A stretch of DNA of 64,000 bases. It comes from Anastrepha obliqua (taxonomy: Eukaryota; Arthropoda; Insecta; Diptera; Tephritidae). The position numbers and the translations under genes were made by a program. Below, piece after piece: positions 23,701-32,851 of this stretch. Position 1 is the stretch's first letter; each line of letters opens with the position of its first letter. The stretch is taken from NCBI RefSeq assembly GCF_027943255.1, contig NC_072896.1, positions 2,604,001 through 2,668,000 of the forward strand. Direction: 5' to 3'. The notes under the pieces are model-generated. The model made no database searches. It saw only the letters and a list, made by a program, of their open reading frames with translations, and was not told where the DNA came from.

Positions 23701-26125
23701 GTTTGATTATGATGAAATTTTGATTTTTTTGATCTTTTTTAAATTGCACAAAATTTGAAACTTGGATTTATGTGGTTTTTATGGGAGAATGAACTAGGTA
23801 AAAGAAGTGGCAGTCGGTCTCTAAACCAACTCACTTAGACCAATTCACTTAGGCCGTTGCTGATCCATTGTGAAAATGAACCACACTTCCATAAAAAATT
23901 CAAATTCAGGAAGAAACAAATAAAACAAACCGCGTCAGTACCTAAGCCTCTGTTCCATAGTTATTTAACGCACTGTATATGCATTTTGATGAGCAGTGCG
24001 AATGAATTTTTTGAAAGTTTGTTTGCTCCATTACACAAGGGCCTTTTCGAGCTTCGTTCAAATTATGAGGTATCCAACCTCTACAAAAATTCTTCATAAC
24101 TAAATTATCATACAAAATCGAAGAATGATAGATTACCCGGTTTGACCTTCAGCTATGGTGAAAAATTAAAGTAAGTGAGTAATTCAGCTGCCACGTCACC
24201 GGGATTCGGCACAGATTCTAGCCGCTCTTTTCACACGTATTCATACACTCGTCCAATCAGTCGTTGTTCAGGCGACAACGAAGCAGCATAAGCGAAGACT
24301 GTGTTGATTTTCTTCGTATATCACCAACACAATCTCAGCGCATACAAGCCGCTGTCATGACCCTGGTTACGTCGCTCCACCAGCTAATACTTTCAAATTC
24401 GTTGAGAGCCGGTTAACGGTCTGATATTGGCCACATCTTCTAAGTTTTCTTCAACATGTTTTCTGGAACAACAACAGTTGATGGCCGACTTTCATTGAGA
24501 CTAACACGGCTCCGTTTGAATTATGCGAATCACTCGTTTACGGTTGTCTTGAATAGTGTTTGAGGACGAAAAACGCAATGAAACTGATTGTTGCCTTATA
24601 TTTGAGTTTGGTCGCATTGGAAAGAAATAAATGTTTATATTCTTATGAAATCGAACGCTGTTGAATCGAAAATGCTGAACGGATTTTTGATTTGTTAATG
24701 CAGTTTCCCATGAAAAATGTCCAATTTTATATACTCAATAGGACACATCCGCCAAATGCCATTTAGGGATAGACTCCATAAACTTTTAATGTTGCCCTGA
24801 GATTTTAAGATATAGGCGTTAGAGTAAGCAAGGTGTGATTTCCATTTATAGTTGTAATATATGCATTGGGGTTTTAAATTAGATTCAGTTACATATTTCA
24901 AATTGCATTTTTTTGTAACTTGTATTTTAGAATGAATTTTATCCACCTTACTACGAGTCCTCACCACACATCTTCTTATGTTTGTTCTGCAAATTTGTAT
25001 GCATTCAGGAAATGAGTTCGCCTCTCATTTTGCATACCAAAAAGCAGCCCTATTTTCCCATAATCCGCATTGTTTATTCATTGAAATATGCAACACGTAC
25101 AAACTTAAACGAGGAGAACAATATTTAGCATGTACTGTGACAGTACAACAACTATTTGTTGTTGGCAAGGTTGTCGCATTTATTCGACCTATTTTCGTCC
25201 AAACGCAATTCCCATCATAAATTCCAAAACATTAGAGTCACTAAATACATAAATTCCACGTCGCATTAATACAACGAATTTCAATTTGTCATGTCATATT
25301 TGCAGTAGCAAAACTAGTTGAATGTGTGTGTGTGTGTGCACGAATATAGAACATAAGAATGTGCAAATGTGTGAGCGATCGTTGTGTGGTTTGAAGATGT
25401 GTGCGAATTCCCAACATTTAATCTGATTTTACTGTTTTTCCCATTTTTTCATTTACGCATAAATTTGTAATGCGCTTACATGCGGGCACATGTACGTACG
25501 TATGTAAGTGTGTAAATATTTTTTTTATTAATCTAGCAAAAATGTTGTTGACAACTGTCACCGCTGCAACAACTGACAACTATGATATTTAGCTGCTGCT
25601 CGTCTGTCGGTAAGAGTATTTTTTCTCAGACAATTTTGGCGTACAGTGTTAGAGAAAAGTCAGCACATACTTATGTATGCTAGAATGTAACCTGTGTATT
25701 GGAGAACTCTTAGCTACTCTTTATTTTACATTCATATTTTCTGTTTTTCGTTTCTTGACGTGATTTACTCCAATTTGAATATGTTTTTGTTGCCGTATGT
25801 GCCATTCTTAATCGATGTCAATTGCAATTTTGACGCATATGACAGAGTTAGGTTATTTTTATTATAGCAGAAAAGTGGAAATGCAAAGCTCGTAATTGAA
25901 ATATGTGCGAAGATGTGTTGTGGAAAGTTCGTAATTCTTAATCAAGTGAGCAAATTGAAATAGAACGAAAGGAAGAGTTAATTAACTGTATGAAATTCTT
26001 AGCAAATTTAGTTGACATGATAAGGAACGAGACATAAGTAAATCGGATTTACTAGTTAAATGAAAGAACCATTTCTTCAAAAAAAAAAAAAAATAAATAA
26101 ATAACTAACTAAAATAAGTGTAAAT
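20770..26125. other. Long AT-rich noncoding stretch
   Basis: No gene recognised in over 5 kb. AAC runs occur at 20968-20985 and 22943-22958, and a TG run at 25326-25338. The less simple block 24180-24640 is stop-ridden on both strands and may be an old transposon; I could not assign it. TATG/TACA-type simple sequence recurs at 21900, 22290 and 22640. Confidence 0.45.
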
Positions 26126-26129
26126 TTTT

Positions 26130-27075
26130 CTGGCACGCTTAAATAACGCATTGAAATTATTAAAATTCACTAAAAAAATGGTGAAAATTTGACAGAGACG
26201 GTTCGTAAAGCTCGAACATTTTTGGGCCATCGTGAAGCACCTTGTCGGACCGCAATAGAGAAATTGGTGAAAAAATTCGAGCTGTTGGGACAAGTTAGTG
26301 ATGTGAAGTATCAAACCCGTGCACGTCGCTCAAGAACAGCCGAAAGTCGAAAATATTGCTGTTGTAGCCGAAAGTGTTGAAGAACACCCAGGTGTGTCCA
26401 TTCCTCGTCGTTCTTCGGAATTTGGCATTCCACAAACGTCATTACACCGTATTTTGCATAAAAATTTGGGTCTTAAGGCTTATGAAGTCCAGTTAACACA
26501 AGAACTGAAGCCGGCCGATCATCAACAACGTCGTGTCTTTGCTGATTGGGTCGTTGAAATGCATGATAATGATGCGGAATTCCATCGAAAAATCATGTTG
26601 AGTGATGAGACCCATTTCCACCGCGGTGGCTTCGTCAACAGGCAAAATTGACGGATCTGGGGCTCAGAAAATTCAAGAGTTATTGTTGAAAAGCCTTTCT
26701 ATTCTCAACGTGTGACTGTTTGGTGCGGTTTATGGTCCGGCGGAGTAATTGGATCTGACTTTTTCAAAAATGAAGCTGGAGCAACAGTTACGGTGAATGG
26801 ATTGCACTATCGACAGATAATCAAAGATTTTTTATGGCCGGAATCGGATGGTATTGATATGGACACCGTTTTTTTCAACAAGACGGCGCTACTGGCCACA
26901 AAAGCAACGAGACCATTGATCTTTTATCAAAATAACACCTCTTATTGGAAAACCCTTTATGGAATTTGGAAATTTATGTGTGAATCTCCAAAAAATAAGC
27001 GCATATCTTCAACTCTCAAAAGTCAACGATGCAGGACTTATAAATATTTCGAAATCATAAATATCTCGTCATAAA
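26130..27075 (+). pseudogene. DD41D-type transposase pseudogene
   Basis: From 26132 the plus strand reads RIEIIKIH, stop, KNGENLTETVRKARTFLGHREA. A frame change near 26315 leads to IAAVAESVEEHPG-like text that runs to LSDETHFHRGGFVNRQN at 26651. There a TGA replaces one codon. A second frame (26700-26870) reads VTVWCGLWSGGVIGSDFFKNEAG. A further frameshift in a T run near 26870 separates it from FQQDGATGH, which holds the second catalytic aspartate. Beyond about 26940 homology fades and the third aspartate is not seen. At least two frameshifts and two stops make this a dead copy. No terminal repeats were identified. Confidence 0.88.
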
Positions 27076-27143
27076 AGTGTTTATCCACCGATGTTCGTTT
27101 GAAACAGATACGAGTTTGTTACAAAAAAAAAACAAAAAACAGT

Positions 27144-27635
27144 AATAAAATATAGCTTAAAAAAACTAAAAAACACGCTTTTATTGCTAATCGAACTAAA
27201 AAGTAGAAAATAAATTTTAATGACAAAGGGGCCTATAATGAAGTAATAGCAAATCGAAGGATCAGTCATAGTCAACTACCTCAGAACAGAATTATAACAA
27301 AAATTAAGATACAAATAGAATAATTCAAATTAGAGTTAAAAGCGTGGGATGCTTGATATAGTAAATATTACAATCATTCTATTGGCAACTACCTATGTAC
27401 AGAGGGTTATGAAAGTGAAGCAAAATGCATCCCACGCTTTTAACTCTAATTTGAATTATTCTATTTGTATCTTAATTTTTGTTATAATTCTGTTCTGAGG
27501 TAGTTGACTATGACTGATCCTTCGATTTGCTATTACTTCATTATAGGCCCCTTTGTCATTAAAATTTATTTTCTACTTTTTAGTTCGATTAGCAATAAAA
27601 GCGTGTTTTTTAGTTTTTTTAAGCTATATTTTATT
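27144..27635. repeat. Perfect inverted repeat, 209-bp arms, 74-bp spacer
   Basis: The left arm 27144-27352 and right arm 27427-27635 are exact reverse complements wherever I compared them, including runs of six and seven A/T. The 74-bp spacer is 27353-27426. A transcript would fold into a 209-bp duplex. The arms hold no gene; mirrored short frames on each strand (for example MTMTDPSICYY) are a consequence of the symmetry. It could be a fold-back element, a recent inverted duplication, a hairpin-RNA locus, or an assembly artefact. Confidence 0.9.
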
Positions 27636-27759
27636 TTCTACTTTTTAGTTCGATTAGCAATAAAAGCGTGTTTTTTAGTTTTTTTAAGCTATATTTTATT
27701 TTCTACTTTTTAGTTCGATTAGCAATAAAAGCGTGTTTTTTAGTTTTTTTTTTAACTAT
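27565..27759 (+). repeat. Three-copy 65-bp tandem repeat at the hairpin edge
   Basis: CTACTTTTTAGTTCGATTAG starts at 27573, 27638 and 27703, exactly 65 bases apart, with the rest of each unit identical up to about 27759. The first unit lies in the right hairpin arm. The left arm has only one unit, so the expansion happened on one side. Confidence 0.9.
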
Positions 27760-28010
27760 TTTTTTATTTTTAGTATATGTAGGTGTTTACGAGTAATATA
27801 CTATTACACAACCGCACACTAAATATATACTAACCTCAATGGTGGTGTGGTAACTAAAAATTCCCAATTTTTGTATAAAAAAATACCCAATTCATGTTTC
27901 TACCTGTATGGCAATATTGGCAAATGTTATATTATAAAAAATGCACATTTTTCAGCGCTCTCACGAGAAAAAGAGTTTCCCATCTAGTCATCTATGTTGT
28001 GTGTTCCGAG

Positions 28011-28062
28011 CCGATCAGATTTTTAGAAGCCAGTGAAAATTAAGCTCAAAGATTCCGTTACA
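28011..28062 (+). repeat. Direct repeat, copy 1 of 2
   Basis: GATCAGAT, then TTAGAAGCCAGTGAAAATTA through GATTCCGTTACA, recurs 290 bases downstream with few changes. It appears to be a dispersed repeat end. Confidence 0.75.
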
Positions 28063-28074
28063 GTCAGTCAAACT

Positions 28075-28143
28075 CGTTGGCATAAGTGTATTTCATCGAG
28101 AGGGCATTATTTTGAAGGGGATGAAATTGATTTACAAGAATAA
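28075..28143 (+). pseudogene. Mariner transposase C-terminal scrap
   Basis: The 22-codon frame RWHKCISSRGHYFEGDEIDL, ending QE and a TAA at 28141-28143, has the layout of the extreme C-terminus of irritans-like mariner transposases. A 3' region ending TTTTTGCCCAGAGGTA follows near 28190. The rest of the gene is absent. It lies between two direct repeats, so it may have been carried in with them. Confidence 0.5.
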
Positions 28144-28300
28144 ATGACGATTTTTCATTTTACAACCAAATTCACCTTACTTTTTGCCCAGAGGTAAAAA
28201 AAGAAAATAACAATCCTGGCAATCCCAATAAGGATAATGGAAAATTTTTATCAAATTATTGCATTGTCATCGGTCCTTGATAGGTGTGCAAAATTTCAAG

Positions 28301-28347
28301 TCGATCAGATGCTTAGAAGCCAGTGAAAATTAAGCTCAAAGATTCCG

Positions 28348-28378
<31 letters not shown>

Positions 28379-28384
28379 CATACA
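28301..28384 (+). repeat. Direct repeat copy 2 ending in a CATA array
   Basis: Near copy of 28011-28062, running straight into (CATA)n at 28351-28384. The array directly follows TTCCGTTA, as if the repeat family seeds or ends in this microsatellite. Confidence 0.75.
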
Positions 28385-28389
28385 ACCCG

Positions 28390-30780
28390 TCCTAATAAAA
28401 GTGTGTTAATAAAACAAGGAAGATGATCTTGAAAGTTTTTATTGTAGTTTAAACAGGCAAAAAAAAAAACAATTTCATCGGCCTATCACACCTCCGAATC
28501 AGCTTGAATTTCAAAACACTGAAAAAGTAATACTTAAAAAGCAGCAGAGTCGATCACACAGTTGAAGAGGCATTAAAAATACATCAAAATATACAAACAG
28601 CAAAAAGGAAACCGACGCAAAACAGTAGTCAAAAAACAACAACGAAAGAAAAGCACAAACACAAATAAGTAAAAGTGGCAATGGATATTAAAAAAAAACA
28701 CTAAAAGAAAACAGCATTCGAATAACCACTAAAACAGATATGACTGCCAAGTTTTAATAGCTTTTTCAATAGCAAAAATAGCAACAAATTTGCTAGCGGC
28801 TGCAGACAAGTATCGAATTGAATTGGTAGGTAAAATCAATGCTTGCCTCCAACCAACTGGCTTTTTAACCATTCCACCGCCGCAATGGCAAGCAGTGAAC
28901 TGCAGTAAAGCGGAAAATCGTTACCAAAGTTTATGGATGCTTGCATTTCCTCGAGTTGCTGGTTAAGCAAACCTACAGTCATTAAAGCAAAAACCCAACA
29001 AATTGCAATAAAAGCAATTAGGTAAGCATTAACGGTAATTATTGTGTTACGTACGAGCCATAGACATGAAAAGCAGGCCAAGTGCTGAGGCATAAATAAG
29101 AAAAACCAAAAATAAAAAACAAAAGTTGCGAGACAAAAAATTAACAGGCCAACACTATTAAATAATAAAAATTAGCTAAAAAAAGCTGAAAAAATTAAAA
29201 CAATAACATTATTAACATTGAAGAGAAAAACTAAAATTTACATTTATGCCTGTTTGTAGGTAGATCCCCAACAGCCCCGCTCTTCCTATGCGCCTTCATG
29301 TAAAATCAAATAGGCGATCGGCGCCGTTCGTCGAGTGTCTAGCGCATGCGACTATTTTATGGCCAGCAGTTAACACCAATGTGTGAAAAGTATTGCCTCT
29401 TATTGTTGTTGCTATTTAATGGATGGCTATTTAAGCAATTGTTGTCCAACCAGTGGCTACATGCAAGCGGCCCGCCGCACTTGTGCGAATTTCAATAATT
29501 TACAACAGAAAAAATGGAAAATGTGTAATTCGCCAATTAAGCGCGAAGCCAAAATGTTCTTACTTAATTGTATCTTTTTTTATTTCTTTTTTTTTGTTTT
29601 GTCGAAGTCATAAATGTTGTAAAATTAATGTCACAATTTGTGGCAACCAACATAAATTAACTGACAATTTGTGACTTGTAGGTAGATTTGGGCCAGTAGT
29701 TGATAAAAGCTTAATTTTCAGGAATTTCGAATGTTTTTTTTTTCAAAAATTTGCAACCAAACTGGATATTATTAAGGCAATGGGTGGCTTGTATGACGTT
29801 TAAGAAGGTTATGGAAAAGTTTTAAATTGCTATCCCAGATTTGGCGAAAATTAATACGAAAAATTTTAATTCGTAAATTGAAATCTTCGAGCTTTTGTAT
29901 GTGAAAGCTCCAGAAACTCACGATAGTTTTAAAACTTTCACAACTAATTACCGTTTTATTAATACCTGATTTTATTTAATGAATCGCGTATGAGTAAATT
30001 TAAGTCTAATAGTAACTTTTTAAATCTTAATTTTATCTAACTGTTTGTTAGTCTGTTTAATGGGGTCTTTTTGTTCTACGTATTTTCATCTCTCTCTCTC
30101 TAATACGGCGATCTCTTCGTTCTAGACGTGACATGCTGGGTTTTTTAAGATATTTTTCGCAGCAACCTTTCATTTCGCCATCGACTACTTTAATAACATT
30201 TTTGCATCCAAATTTAGATTAGCTTAAAAGTTTGGCATTAAGGCTGCCATACTCAAAGATTTTACATTTTTCTTAAGATAAATCTAGAAATTTATGAAAA
30301 AAATTCAAATTTATAAAAATTTACAAAAGCTCCATAAAATGTACGAAAGCTTCAAAAATTTTCCAAATGCCTAATCCAGAGACTATTAGGATAAATTTAG
30401 AATCAAAAGCAAAACCCTCTGCAGTTTTTATTCCAAATTCCAAAGGGAACACACTTATGGAAATGTTTTTCGCAAAGCGTTTGTAAGTGTTTAAAATTAA
30501 AGCTCCATAAGCTCATAAACATTTCATACCTTTTTTTTATCGTAGCTAATTAATATTATAAACATAAATATGGACTATCCTAGAAGTGTTATTGGAATTT
30601 CATGTTACCAAGCTCAAAGATCTAATATTCACGCAAATCGAATACTAAAAAATTCACTTAAAGTTTCACAATCTAACCTTAATTATTAGATACGTTTTCT
30701 TATTACGACTAGATATATTTTTAGAAGCGGCTCCCCTTCGCACTCCACTCAACCCTACACTCTGAAAAACAACACGCTAC
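28390..30780. other. AT-rich noncoding DNA, no gene recognised
   Basis: An 85-residue minus-strand frame at 28836-29093 has no domain I recognise. If the exon at 30786-30963 is real, this stretch would be its downstream intron. Confidence 0.4.
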
Positions 30781-30785
30781 CTCAC

Positions 30786-30963
30786 CTGATTTCCGCTTCT
30801 CGCGATCGGGTACAACCAAACTTTTGGCGCGCTTTACACGCAGCGAACGGCGTCGTATGGAGCGTAGAAAAGCTTCAGGCATGCGTGAGAAACGCTGTGG
30901 CGTTTCAGGCGGCTTAGCTGTTGCGGGCCGCTCGGGTAAGAAGAAATTCTTGACGGCCAGCAT
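30786..30963 (-). CDS. Candidate first coding exon of a host gene
   Basis: The minus-strand ATG at 30963 sits in CAACAAAATG, a good fly translation-start context. It opens a frame reading MLAVKNFFLPERPATAKPPE and then FLRSIRRRSLRVKRAKSL. After 59 codons plus one base comes CAG|GTGAGG, a strong splice donor at 30786/30785; the open frame past it loses its basic, structured character. The peptide is arginine- and lysine-rich, with a likely kinase-site motif RRRSL. No membrane segment or signal peptide is visible. The block is GC-richer than its neighbours. I do not recognise the protein. Downstream exons would lie leftward, perhaps outside the window. Confidence 0.5.
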
Positions 30964-31968
30964 TTTGTTGCTGTGATTTGTTGATTCAAAAAACCAGTGA
31001 AAATAACTGAATACTCCAATTGAATTCGCTTGAATGAGAGCCGGTGCCGATACAAAGTTTTCAACACAAATTTACTTTTGCGAATGCACAATTTTTAAAC
31101 ACTTAATTTACAAGTTGAAAAGCTTATTAGCGCTTTGATTTACAATTTTTTCTGACACATTTTTCGGCACTAAAAATTTTTGTTTAAGAATTTATATGCG
31201 TGTGGCCGCCAATGACAACCTTTGTCATTTTATCTGATTTTCGTGACTTTTCAGGTTTCGCATGCATTGTGTAAAATTTAATTTCAGCGTCGCAAAATAA
31301 TTTGCATGTGTAAATATTTATTAATATGTGACTAAGACATTTGATCATGCGTAACACTTTTAACTTTTGCTTTTCGGCAGCTTTTGAGGCGCTTTAGTCA
31401 CCTGCAAACATTGATGAGTTGTATAATAAATATTTTTGAATAAATTTATTTAACAGTTTCCGACGTTATGTGCAAATCACTAATGCCATGCGAAATTTTG
31501 TGTGACATAATCAATGTTATGATGAAATCCAGTATATGAATAGATAGTCGAGGTTTCTATTGATTGCAGCGGAAATGTGGTGTAAATATTCGTTTTATAA
31601 TTTTTGCACATTTTATTTGTTTATGGTTGTTGAAATTTTTAATTTTTTTCTAATGTTTCTAAAAATTTTTACAAACAGAAATGTTTCGTCATTCACTTTT
31701 CTTGAACAATTTTTCTTAATTCTATCACCCACATTATTGCGTTTTTATGCACTTTTAACAACGCAAATAAATCGTTTAATGCGTGTGCATTTCCGGTTTA
31801 GCGAATAACAGATCGCGTACATAAATTCACATTGCGCATATAAAATAACACAATACACATCGAATATTACACACTAAACCAATTCAACGCGCAGTCAAAC
31901 TAAAACTGAGGGAAATTCTGCTTCAACAACAGTGTTTAACCGGCAAAAGCAATAACATGTGACTGAAT
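30964..31968. other. Probable 5' region of the minus-strand exon
   Basis: About 1 kb between two candidate divergent starts. An initiator-like TCAGTT lies on the minus strand at 31010-31005, and TATAAATTC near 31197-31189. No downstream element was matched. These are short motifs and only weakly support a promoter. Confidence 0.25.
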
Positions 31969-32068
31969 ATGCAAGCGACCGATAATCAACGAGCGGCCGA
32001 GTACGCAAACGAACTAGTTTGTTTACAGCAAAATAGCAACAGTGCAACCCATTCAACGGCCAGCAAAG
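31969..32068 (+). CDS. Tentative short exon on the plus strand
   Basis: ATG at 31969 opens MQATDNQRAAEYANELVCLQ and continues 33 codons plus one base to CAGCAAAG|GTAAAC, a usable splice donor at 32068/32069. The translation is low in hydrophobic residues and matches nothing I know. It may equally be a noncoding 5' exon or chance. It would be divergent from the exon at 30786-30963. Confidence 0.2.
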
Positions 32069-32069
32069 G

Positions 32070-32840
32070 TAAACAAAATGTTAGTAACAGAGGCGAGAGC
32101 AGAATGCTGTTAACCTGCTACTGAACGCTGTAAATAGTGTTTGTTTACTATTGCTAATTAGGTAAAAGGAATGTTGGCGTCTAATGGGTTAAATGATCAG
32201 GGATTTTTAACTTTGTTAAATTTCGTAAATCGCAAAATCATAAAACCAACAACAGCTAAGTAGAGAGCTGCCACAGATAACAGAGCACTTGCCAATTGGG
32301 AAAACAAAAATTCATAATTTTCAACTGCGTAAATATATACGTATGTACATACATTGCATGCCTTTGCAGTTACACGTCAGTGTTGATTATGTGAAAGATT
32401 TTGTTTATTGTTGTTCATGAAGGTAGGTTTCATGTTACGAAATACATCTTTCTTTTTGGTTAGTGTAACAGAGGCCAGATACCGGCAAAATTAAATTAGT
32501 CTATATTTGTATGATATACATTATATAAATGCTTATATGTTAGCTGCTGGTACTTTAAGCGAGCCGACTTGTCGTAAAGCTTTTTGAAATGTATCAGCAA
32601 ATGTGGTAAGCATGCGCTTACGCATTGAGCCAGGCAATTAGGCAAAGAAAGCGGTGTGAGTCAGCAATCGGCGTGAGAAGTCAAGTGAAGGGAAGCTGAG
32701 GTCATAGTCGTGGTATTAAATAAAAAAAAATATATATGAGTGAACAAAATATGTGTGTACACATGTATGTATGTCGAAAGAGGGGTGCTAAGGTATACGC
32801 GTTTATAGGTTTTTTGAAAATTAATAATAAAATAAAATAC
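32070..32840. other. AT-rich noncoding DNA upstream of the LINE
   Basis: No gene seen. The pre-insertion target of the LINE lies at its right edge. Confidence 0.5.
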
Positions 32841-32851
32841 TAATAAAATAC

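Noticed and set aside
24180..24640. Less AT-rich block thought to be a transposase relic
   Set aside because: All frames are broken and no motif could be matched with confidence.
27081..27713. Two mirrored short frames with the same peptide on opposite strands (27081-27275 minus, 27504-27713 plus)
   Set aside because: They are the two arms of the inverted repeat read on each strand; T-rich, without domain features.
28351..28384. Regularly spaced CATA units considered as a CRISPR-like array
   Set aside because: A plain tetranucleotide microsatellite without spacers, in a eukaryotic genome.
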